DNA from: Physcia stellaris
Taxonomy: Eukaryota; Ascomycota; Lecanoromycetes; Caliciales; Physciaceae
DNA: 64,000 bases
Direction of reading: 5' to 3'
NCBI GenBank assembly: GCA_018902385.1
Contig: JABSSW010000031.1
Location: 372,001 to 436,000 of the forward strand
The notes below the pieces were generated by a model that saw nothing but the letters and a program-made list of their open reading frames with translations, made no database searches and was not told the origin of the DNA. Of this stretch, positions 12,553-21,273 are shown in pieces. Each line of letters opens with the position of its first letter. The stretch's first letter is position 1. The position numbers and the translations under genes were made by a program.

Positions 12553-14572
12553 ATTATGAGTTCGAATCACGTTTATTGTTGCATTCAATACGTGATTTAT
12601 TAAATTATCAATATTTTCAACATTCGATTGTTTCGACAAATTAACATGAAAAATCAAAACATCGCGAAAACATTTCTGTGTTTACATTTTTTTACAACGA
12701 AAAAAATGCTTTTTATTTATTCGCTCGTTCAGCACGATGACGAATACGAAACGAAAACTCAAATTGAATTTTTTCAAAAATTGAAACGCGTGATTTTCAA
12801 TCGTAAAAATTAAAATCATCGAATATTCGATTTGAAATTTCATCGATTCATTCAAAAATATTAAATCAACGAACAAATTTGAATTTTTAGAATTCGATTT
12901 TGACGCACAACAAAGTGCGAATTTCATCGAAAAACATGCTCGATACAAAATAACGTCATCGAAATACAAAACGAAATTTCAAAATTGAAAAAAACAAAAA
13001 CAATTCATGACGAAAATAATCGATCACATTTATGATACAACAACGATTACAAATTTCAATTTTATTCAATTCGTTGAAATTCATTCATGAAACGTTTTAC
13101 GCGTTTTAAAAGCACGTTTTGCATCAATCGATTCAACTAAAAATTTGAAATTGAAACAACAATACAATCGCATGATCAAAAATTCATTCAATCGTCAAAA
13201 CATCGATGTTTGACTAAACGAATATTTGAAAATGTTGATTTTCGTTAAACAAACGAAAATTGTTGAAATCATCGATAACAAACGAACGTATCGTGATTTT
13301 TTACACGCAATCGACAAAATCGCATTTATTTTCGTTGAAATACAATTATTTCAATTAAACATCGTAACGAATTACGAAACACGATTTCTCGTTTTTATCG
13401 AAATTTTTCGTCAACACATACGCATGAAAAAAATTCGAAAAAAAAAAACGATATTCAATTCGACATTTGTTGTTGACGAAAAACGTCAAAAAAAAACGAA
13501 AACAAAAACGATAACAAGAATACAAAAATCGTAAAATTTTTCGTCGTCATTCACGTCAACGTCGATGTCATAAAGTCAAATTATTTTTTTCGATTTTCAT
13601 GAATTTTGAATCATGATTTCGACATTCACGTGATCAACAAAACGATAAAACAACGTTTTCAAAAAAAACGAAATTGTACAAACGAATCGTCGATGATTTC
13701 AAACATGAAATCATTTTTTATTTTGACATATAATCGAATACGTTTCAACGTTAACATTTTCACAAACAAAAACACGATAAAATTATTGAACGTGTGTTAC
13801 GTATTTGATTTCATGATCAATATCGTTGCAAACAACATTTTTGAAAATAAAAACGTGCATTTCAATGCAGAACATCGTCATTTATATCGAAAAGAAATTC
13901 AACAAATCTTTTTTGTTCTCGTGTCGAAAATAGATGCACATTACGTTTTTGAAAATAATAAATTTAAATTTGAAAAGATGAACATTTTCGCAATCATCGT
14001 GCGAAAAAAAACTATTGTCGTTGAAAAAATGAAATTTATTAACAAAAATAAAATGTTTACATCAACAACAACATCAAAAAAATCGATATTTTGAACAAAA
14101 ATAATTTCACGATCAATAATCTCATCAAAATTTTTACGTTTTTCGATATTTTCATCAAAATTTATATCAAAAACGTTGAAAAACGTTTCGTTTATTTTTT
14201 TATTTATTTCATTTCAAAAATTTGCTCAAATGCAATCAAAATTCATCAAACAATTCTGTTTGATTGTGAATGATTTACATCGCATGTTTATTGAAAAATC
14301 GAAATCATTAAATTTGCAACAACATCAAAATCATCGTTTTTTTTCGCACATTTTTGACATTCGTCAACGAGATTTCATACAAATTCGCATCATTTTTATT
14401 TCTCATCGAAGAAATTCGATCAATCAAAACGCATGAATTACAAAAATTGCGAAAACGTCGAAAACGAAATTTTTGCATTGATGCATGATTCGAACAAATG
14501 CTCGATTCGCATATTCATAAATGCAACATCAAAAATAGAACGAAATATCAAATATTTTCTTTTAAAGAGGTG
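12553..14572 (+). pseudogene. Remnant gag-pol interior of the Copia-like element
   Basis: Short open stretches remain on the plus strand at about 13226-13534 (Lys/Arg-rich end, gag-like) and 13609-14094 (protease/GAG-pre-integrase-like, with HFNAEHRHLYR and AHYVFENN). Reverse transcriptase and RNase H are absent. Open frames survive here mainly because CpC and CpT loss turns few codons into stops on this strand; they are not evidence of function. Confidence 0.6.
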
Positions 14573-14717
14573 TGTAAAACTAAATGATCAATTAGAGATC
14601 GTCAAGAACTTAATCATTAGTGCACGTTGCAATGACATTAGAGATTAGAAATCATGTAAATTAGCACTCCATAGAACATCATGCAATCAATGATTTACGA
14701 CTCCATGCAGTCTTACA
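14573..14717 (+). repeat. 3' LTR (145 bp)
   Basis: Same length as the 5' LTR and gap-free against it. Preceded by the purine tract AAAGAGGTG and followed by TTTAT. It keeps CTCC and CAGTC positions near its end that are TTTC and CAATT in the 5' LTR, so both copies have mutated independently. Confidence 0.9.
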
Positions 14718-14722
14718 TTTAT

Positions 14723-15243
14723 TTAAAGACTGGCGCAGACTATCTCCCCCGATTAGACTCTACTTAACCGCCAAATCACCCTCTCCCCGCGCCTGAAGCC
14801 TCGAGTCAGACAGCAACCAATCACAGAAATGAAGACAAAACCTCCCTAACCGACCAATCCGGGAAATTCACGACCATGCGAGAGGCCTACAAACATCGCC
14901 CCAAGCGACGAGCACATCTTTCGTTAGCTGGCATCTACCACATTCTCGGCGTCCGCTCCTGCTGAGCCATTTCATTGATCGTTGGAGCTGGACATCCGGG
15001 CCCGCTCCAGACGCGGACGGTACTGGGATCCCAGCGTTGGTGGCCGTTTGGCATGCTAGTGAAGAGGAGATGTCAGCTTGTGGTTGATTTGGTACGTGCT
15101 CTAGGTGTGGATTGCATAGGCGCTCGATTTGCGGTGTAAGGGGGCAGATTTTGTGTTTGGTTTACGCGCGTCAAGATCTGCAAGTGTGTCGTGTCCGCTG
15201 CTAGCCTCCTGGTAGCTGCCCAGCAGGGACACACTCTATCCTG
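14723..15243. other. Intergenic after the LTR element
   Basis: 520 bp with normal base composition from the first base after the target duplication, which shows how sharply the mutational process is confined to the element. No supported gene. Confidence 0.5.
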
Positions 15244-15969
15244 CTAGTAGCGGAGAGGACACCTGCTGATGAAGACGATGGGAAGGGGTGGGACCCGTAG
15301 TCTCACGACAATACAATTCCAATGTAGCGTAGGCCAAGGAACCAGGAAAAACCGAAAAAGAACATACCTAACCTCCGCCTCCACCCTCGCCTTGGTCTTC
15401 TTCGCCCCCTCCCAAACCCTCAACTTCTCACACAGCACATACCCCCAGTAATAACTCGGACTATCACCACCGCCCATATTCCCCGACTTCTTCAAAAACG
15501 CAGCCAAGGTCCGCACCGTCGGCCCGTTCGAGTTGCGGTTATACTCCACGGCGCCATCCTGGCGCTCGAGCTGCTCCATCTCCGCGTTCATGGCGGCTTG
15601 CGTCCAGCGCTTCTTGCCGTCGCTGCAGGGGATGAGGTCTTTGTCCGCGAGGAGCTTCTTCAGCTTGCGGCGCACCGCAGCAGCGTTGTCGTAGCAGGGG
15701 ATTTCGCCCAGCGTTTCGTCGAGGGAGATGGCGCGCCAGTCGGGGTACTGGGATTGAGCTTCGGGGAGCTTTTTGGGTTTCGTGCCGCGGGATTTGGGCT
15801 TTGGGGCCGCGTCGGCGTTTTCTTTGTCCGCGGTCGATGATTTGCTGGTGCTGGACTTCTTGGGCTTGGATTTGGGGTAGGGCTCGGAGCGGGGCTCGAC
15901 GCGGAGGTTGTTGGGGAGGTCTTTGAGGTATTGGGGCGAGCCGGGGGGCATCTTGATTTGTTTAGGCAT
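15244..15969 (-). CDS. DUF7726-like protein, putative nuclear
   Basis: One open frame of 241 codons from ATG 15969. The N-terminal 60 residues are Lys/Pro/Ser-rich and basic (KPKKSSTSKSS, KSRGTKPKKL), typical of a disordered, nuclear-targeted tail. Residues about 90-200 fit the two-part fungal DUF7726 pattern as I recall it: CYDNAAAVRRKLKKLL, then a helical DNA-binding-like region (KKRWTQAAMNAEMEQLE) and SYYWGYVLCEKLRVWEG. A good donor (GTATGT at 15367-15362) and acceptor (CATCAG, ending 15266) would remove a 102-nt in-frame intron and give a 207-residue form ending in RCPLRY. It is divergent from the GT32 gene with 309 bp between start codons. Function unknown; a DNA-binding role is inference. 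Confidence 0.6.
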   Translation of the reverse strand: MPKQIKMPPGSPQYLKDLPNNLRVEPRSEPYPKSKPKKSSTSKSSTADKENADAAPKPKSRGTKPKKLPEAQSQYPDWRAISLDETLGEIPCYDNAAAVRRKLKKLLADKDLIPCSDGKKRWTQAAMNAEMEQLERQDGAVEYNRNSNGPTVRTLAAFLKKSGNMGGGDSPSYYWGYVLCEKLRVWEGAKKTKARVEAEVRYVLFRFFLVPWPTLHWNCIVVRLRVPPLPIVFISRCPLRY

Positions 15970-16278
15970 GTTTGATGAGCTGTTAAGGGTACGGTAGAGG
16001 ACGGAGTTGGAGGGTAAGGAGAGGATTAGAAAATAAGGAGGAAGTTTGGGCGCGACTGTTTGTTTATATTCATTACGTCGGTCGCGTATTGAAGTTTAGT
16101 CGTGTCCAAGCTCAAGGACCGAGCACCCCGCGCTTCCACGTGACATGTCTTTAGCCTGCCCCCCTGGATCTCATTCTGACTTCCTGATCGACTCCTCGCT
16201 AATGGTATTCCGAACGCCTTTGCCACAATTGCAGGGATGGATGGACCATCCATATTATGAGTATCCGATACTGTGCAG

Positions 16279-17285
16279 ATGCGCCTTAGCAACCATGCGT
16301 CCATCGCCGCGAAAGTGCTTCTCGCGGTCGTTATTGCCTGGATACTCGTAATCCAGCTGAAAGATACATCACCAGGCCTCCTCCTCAAAAGCAATCATCC
16401 AGCCAAACCAGCATCACATGATCCGATACCCAAGAAAATCTGGCAGACATGGCAAACGCCAGCAGCTCAATTGGCAGGCGAAGAGAAAGCCCGCGTCAGC
16501 TCCTGGCTCGACAAGAACCCGGAATACCAGTATGAGCTTCTCACAGACCGGGCAGCGGAAACCTTTGTCCGTCGTCATTTCTCCCAAGAACCCTTTCTCC
16601 ACGACACATTCCTCACTCTGAATGACACCATCCTTCGAGCCGACTTCCTACGCTACCTAGTGCTCTACGCCTCAGGCGGCCTCTACGCAGACATCGACGT
16701 GGAATGCTACACCAGCATCTCAACCTGGCTCTCCCCGAACTTTACACCAGCGCCAGCGCAATAGTAGGCATCGAAGCAGACCGCCACCCCGTGGAAAACG
16801 ACATCAAGCTCTACTCCGACTACCGGCCGCACATCTGGAGCATCAACAACTGGACCTTTGCGTCCCGCCCACGCCACCCCTTCCTGCGCCTCGTGGTCGA
16901 ATCCGTGGCCCGCAACCTGCGGAATATCGCCACGGCCCAGAACCGCAGCTTGGCGCAGATCGAAGCGTCGTACAAGCAAGTCATTGATTCCACCGGCCCG
17001 GCCGCGTTCAGCGCCGCGTTCTTGGAGTACGCGTCGCAGGTCTCGGGGAGGAGGATCACGGGTGAGGATGCGAGCATGCTGGAGGAGCCGAAGGCCTTTG
17101 GCGATGTGGTCGTGTTGCCGATACGGGCTATGAGTACTGCTGAGGCTGATCGGGCGGATGGCGATGGCGCGAGGTCGAGGGCGTGGCCGGCGGTTTTGTT
17201 TCATTGGTCTGTGGGGAGCTGGAAAGGGTCGCATGCTGTGCAGCTGGAGCCTAGGCCGACGACTGCCTTGGACAAATTGACATAG
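16279..17285 (+). CDS. GT32 glycosyltransferase (Och1 / MIPC synthase type), frame broken by 1 nt
   Basis: Golgi type II membrane mannosyl- or hexosyl-transferase. ATG 16279 is used because the open frame upstream starts with GTG. A TM anchor (about residues 10-30) is followed by IPKKIWQTWQTP and LRADFLRYLVLYASGG, then the DxD motif in YADIDVEC. After STWLSP the frame breaks in a CCCC run (16733-16736). The family continues in the next frame (AIVGIEADRHP, WSINNWTFAS, HPFLRLVVE, GPAAFSAAFLEYA, LFHWSVGSWKG). One missing base would make 336 codons with a normal stop at 17285. The lesion is either a sequencing deletion in the C run or a fresh pseudogenising mutation. Without it the product stops soon after the DxD motif. 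Confidence 0.85.
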
Positions 17286-17926
17286 TCTGCAACTGGGCGG
17301 CAATGAGCCGACAGCAGGGCTGCGTCCTGGCTTGTACGTTCCTGTGGGTAGACGCTCCAGAATCACGTCGATGCGTTCTTTGCCTAGGTGGGATTGGAAA
17401 CTATGCGTCTGAAAGTCTTTGCCTCAGACTCGACTCTTTGACGGCAAAGGTAAAGCACATCGTTTACAGCTCTATTCCAAGAACAGTCAGAGCGTTCCTA
17501 GGACTCTCGCTGAAGACTTTACTTCTACATCGAACCATCACATGTAAACTACGACTTCTCGGACCTCTATCAGCAACGCAACAACAACGTTTCCTGTAGA
17601 GGAATATGTTATCAGTACGTGATCTATATGTGATTTATCTTCTAATCTAATGACCTTGGAGTAACAGGGTACGAGGATCATCTGTATCTTTGATCCATCT
17701 TTTTCCCATTGCTGGATCTCCCAGATTTCGGATCAATTATTCCTTTTGGTCTCTCAAATGCCTTGATGAATTTTATTGGACGTTCAAAAGCGTCAAGTTT
17801 TGACATCATCCACAATGCGACTATCTACCCCGAGTGAAGAGGTGGAAGTGCTGCCACCATTCTCGCAAGTAATTTGCTCACTCCAGATACGCTACCATCG
17901 TCCGGACTGGCCATCGGCAAGTCCCT
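17286..17926. other. Intergenic, tail-to-tail
   Basis: 640 bp between the convergent GT32 and GDPD genes. No supported frame. Confidence 0.5.
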
Positions 17927-19114
17927 TCACAACCCGAAGCAGCTTGCATAGTACGTAAGGGTCGCAGGCCAATCGGTAAACATGTGCTTGATACCAACCT
18001 GCTGGACCAGGACATCCAGCACGGTATACATATCCCCATCATTATTGATCACCGGCTTCACATACTGATAATAGTAATCCCCGCCTTTATTCAACCACCC
18101 GGAACGATCAAAGCTCCACGTAATGATCTCCAACCCCGCTTTCTTGACCGCGAGCGCATACTCCGACGGCACAATCGCCCCAGTCCTATTATCGACTTTC
18201 GTAAGCGCGAAAAAGGCCGGCGCCACGATCTTGACGCCTCGCGCCGCGAGATCGGGGATGGAGGCTACCGCGGTGGTGTAGCCAGCCGGGGTATCGACGC
18301 GCTCGTCGAGATACACGGCCTGCGCGCCAAACTCCGGCTCGTGGTCGATCCAGTAGAAGATGTCGGCGGGGAGGAACGACTGAGCCCAGACACGCTTGGG
18401 GGAGATGCCGCGGGTCTTGTAGGCGTCGATCATGTCCTGCGCGAACTGCTGCTGGGTGTAGCCGTCGAAGGGCATGGGGACCTGGGGCGTCTTCAGCTCA
18501 GGGGTGAATTTGAGATCCCAGCCGTCGACGAGGTCGATGTCATCACCCTGCCGCAGGTCGCGTACAGGTCGGTGCGGAAGTAGGGTGTTCCGTCCAGGTA
18601 CTCTGCGACGGTGGTCGCGTTGGGGTTGAAGCCGTCCATCTTGCCGCACAGGGACTTGAACTCGGCTTCCGTGATGTCGGACGTGCAGCAGAGGGCTATT
18701 GCTCGCGGGAGTGAATGGCGTCGTGCACTTCGAGGCTAGCTCGGTCCGGTTCAGGATATCCGTCGTGGTGTGCAGGTCGCACTGGGAATGCCGACACACC
18801 AGCTGCTTGTCCTTGGTGAAGGTGACATCGCACTCGATGATCCCGGCGCCCATCCTCCGCGCGGCCGAATAGCCCTCGTGGGTCTCCTCTGGGAACTGGA
18901 GCGGGGCGCCTCGATGGCCTCTGAAGGTTTGAACGGGCCTTCGGAGCAGGATTGCAACTTCTGCTTGAGGGGGCCTGCGTCCATGTTGTCGACGAGGTAG
19001 TAGGGGCGCGGGCCCAGCTCGGTGGTGCCCGTGGTGTCCACGGCCTGCGTCTTGGGGGATTGCAGCAGCGGAAGCCAGGCTCACGAACAGCGCTGACGCC
19101 AGGAGAGACGGCAT
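17927..19114 (-). pseudogene. Secreted glycerophosphodiester phosphodiesterase with two frame-shifted islands
   Basis: GDPD-type TIM-barrel enzyme that would hydrolyse glycerophosphodiesters. The reading frame from ATG 19114 is open for 395 codons, with signal peptide MPSLLASALFVSLASAAA. It carries [63 protein letters not shown] and the DWPATLTYYASCFGL end. Two internal islands encode family-like sequence only in another frame. The first, about 19060-18915, reads TTELGPRPYYLVDNMDAGP there. The second, about 18700-18560, reads [19 protein letters not shown] and [14 protein letters not shown]. So two pairs of compensating indels exist; the first is one extra C in a CCCCC run. In the open frame the islands give unrelated Arg/His-rich sequence. 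The protein is probably not functional unless these are assembly errors. Confidence 0.75.
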
Positions 19115-20337
19115 GGTGAAGCAGCTTCAAGTGACGGGGATGGCAAGCAGGAAAGTAATGCCGGGGGCCATGGCCTTCCTTTATCAGAAAGACCTTGAAC
19201 ATCCAACGCAAGCCTTCATCTTTCTCTTCTTGTTTTCTCCCATCCAGCAAAAGCTCGACATCGTCTACACGTGGAGAGCTAGCCATCCCTCGTGCATCCG
19301 CCTTCACCCGCCAAGAAGATGCCAAGCGCACGTGCACAGAATCGCAGGCCGTTGAATGGTGGGCCAGATCTACGAAAGGCAAAGGGATCATCTCTAGATT
19401 CTAGAGCAGGCTCTCGAAGATCAATTTGATTTTGAATTGAGGGTGGTGGTCCGTTGGAATTTGATGCGTTGTTCAATACCTTAGGTGGTGGTGGGCTGGT
19501 GGCGATAAGATAAGCTGGTGTGATGGGAATGTCACGTGATTATAGAGTCATCTCCGTCCTCGACTCTAGATCATCTGCAACGATTGATATCTCGGCACAG
19601 TGGATTACTTCATCCCTTCTCGGCTTCTCCGATTCGGGAATTAAGAACCGATTGGTCGCCTTACACCGAAAGTAACAGTCAGCGGTAGAGATATGGAGCA
19701 GGATTGAGGAAGGGGGCATGGAGCTGGGGAGTCCGTTCTGGGCTCATTGAAGGTAGAATAAGGGGGATCGGCTGGGCTCTAGATGCGGGTGGTTCAAGTG
19801 CTGATCACCGTTGAGGACTCTGTAACCGCCCAAAGTGAAGGGTCTGGAGTAGGTGGGACTGGAGCATTTTCCTCTGAGCCCGGGATCCTCGGTCGGCTCA
19901 CGATTTGTTATGGGGTTATGGGAAGAGAGGTTATCACAGAGCCCATCACTGCCACAGAAGTGAAAATCACTGTCAAACATGAGAGGTGACGTCAATGATG
20001 AGAAGGAGATAGGAGTAGTAGAAGAAAATGCAGAGTTTTCACGAAGATATGGAAGATGGACGATATTATGATTGAACGAAGACCACCCAGCATGAGGCGC
20101 CATATCAACGCTTGCTAAATACTGTATCATAAGGTCGTTAAGTCATGACGCAACTGCCGTCGAATATGCAAAGAGGGCCCAGTCCCCTGCAACACACCGG
20201 CGATTGACAGTGTACCTGATCGAGCCTCCTGGCCATGAGGATGAGACCAGAATTCGAAGTAGTCCTTGGAGGTCCCAGCAGTATCGAAACCTCCATGCAT
20301 ATGCAATGCAAAGTAACCCCCCCTCACCGCCTCCGAA
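19115..20337. other. Intergenic with one weak minus-strand frame
   Basis: Upstream region of the GDPD gene. A 128-codon minus-strand frame starts with ATG at 20130 (MIQYLASVDM...) and ends at 19744. It is Ser/Pro/His-rich, shows no motif and may be chance; I do not call it a gene. Confidence 0.4.
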
Positions 20338-21273
20338 TCACGTCTTATCACACCCCAGCTTCCGCACCAAGCCACTCCCCAACCTCCTCCACTTCGACTC
20401 GCCCTCATTGCCGAATTCCTTAGTCGCCTGGTGCCCATACGGGCTCTCCTCCCGCATAGTCGTGCTCGAGCAATCCGACGCCGCCGTTCGACTCTCCATG
20501 ACGCGGTACTCGTCCCTTAATGCGGGATGGATCCTGGATTGCGATTTTTTCGCAAAGGGGGGTTTGCCGAATGAGGCTAGGCCTAGCGAGAGGGTGGATT
20601 TGAATGCGAAGGAGTACGTGTCGTCGTCCTCGGTCGCGGTTCTGGTGGTACAGGGTTCTCCTTGCAGTTCGGCCATTGGAGGGAGCTCGTACGTGGGGTA
20701 AGGGGCTTTGATTGAATCCGGAGAGTAGGGTGCTGCGCGAGTGTGGTACGTGTGGCTGTAAGGCTTGATCGGATCGGGGGAGTAAGGTGTTGTCCGGGTT
20801 TTGTAATAGGGCTCGATTGGATGAGGAGAGTGAGGTGCTGCCCGAGTTTTGTAGGTGTGGCTGTAAGGCTTGATTGGACTAGGGGAGTATGGTGCTGTCC
20901 GAGTGCTGTAGGTGTGCCTATAGGGTTCAATTGGACTAGGCGAGTATGGTGTTGCCTGCGCGTTGTAATCGTAGCTATAGGGTTTGAGCCGGTATGCTGC
21001 TGCCCGGGTGTTGTGGATGTGCGAATGGGTCTTGAGCGGTTCAAGAGAAAACGACGCTGCCCGAGTGTTGTAGGAGTGTGTATGGGGCTTGAGCGAATCG
21101 AGAGAGACTGGTGCTGCCCGAGAGTTGTAGGTGTGTGTATAGAGTTTGATCGGATCTGGAGAGAATAGCTCTGCCCGAGTGTTGTAAGCGTGAGTATGGG
21201 GCTTGATAGGATTGGGAGACGATGGCACTGCCCGAGTCTTTTGGAGCCGGGCTCGTCCTTTGGGTTGCGCCAT
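20338..21273 (-). CDS. Orphan protein of ten tandem 19-residue repeats
   Basis: Intronless, 311 residues from ATG 21273; the frame upstream of it has no ATG. After a 12-residue start (MAQPKGRARLQK) come ten tandem units of about 19 residues (two are 16), consensus TRAAPYSPDPIKPYSHTYN, covering about residues 13-196. The tail (197-311) is different: an acidic patch (ATEDDDTYSF), Ser-rich sequence and a basic end (KWRRLGSGLVRKLG). No signal peptide or TM segment. The repeats are rich in Pro, Tyr, Ser and Thr, with Tyr-Ser-Pro units that could be phosphorylated or form a fibrous stretch. The 57-bp unit also stands out at DNA level. I know no family of this kind; function unknown. The clean reading frame over all units argues it is real. 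Confidence 0.6.
   Translation of the reverse strand: MAQPKGRARLQKTRAVPSSPNPIKPHTHAYNTRAELFSPDPIKLYTHTYNSRAAPVSLDSLKPHTHSYNTRAASFSLEPLKTHSHIHNTRAAAYRLKPYSYDYNAQATPYSPSPIEPYRHTYSTRTAPYSPSPIKPYSHTYKTRAAPHSPHPIEPYYKTRTTPYSPDPIKPYSHTYHTRAAPYSPDSIKAPYPTYELPPMAELQGEPCTTRTATEDDDTYSFAFKSTLSLGLASFGKPPFAKKSQSRIHPALRDEYRVMESRTAASDCSSTTMREESPYGHQATKEFGNEGESKWRRLGSGLVRKLGCDKT
20686..21237 (-). repeat. Coding minisatellite, 57-bp unit x10
   Basis: Tandem array inside the repeat protein; eight units of 57 bp and two of 48 bp (one lacks part of the centre, one lacks SHT). Units 6-9 are most alike, suggesting recent expansion in the middle of the array. Confidence 0.8.

Larger units (their letters stand above)
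12403..14722. mobile_element. Internally deleted Copia-like LTR retrotransposon, saturated with C-to-T mutation
   Basis: Complete by its ends: target duplication TTTAT (12403-12407 and 14718-14722), two 145-bp LTRs starting TGTA and ending TTACA, and a purine tract AAAGAGG just before the 3' LTR. The interior is only 2.0 kb, so most of pol is missing. One surviving stretch, read on the plus strand at about 13760-13960, resembles the segment after the Copia protease (pattern LLNVCYVFDFMINIVANNIF), which supports Copia over Gypsy. The interior is extremely AT-rich and has no CC or GG dinucleotide. No functional protein is encoded. Orientation is plus, from the LTR/purine-tract order and this stretch. 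Confidence 0.85.

Noticed and set aside
13226-14094. Open frames in the AT-rich element as host genes
   Set aside because: They lie between LTRs, are K/N/F/I-rich by mutation bias, and lack ATG-led structure.
16707-17366. 219-codon minus-strand frame opposite GT32
   Set aside because: Arg/His/Pro-rich antisense of GC-rich coding DNA; GT32 motifs are on the plus strand.
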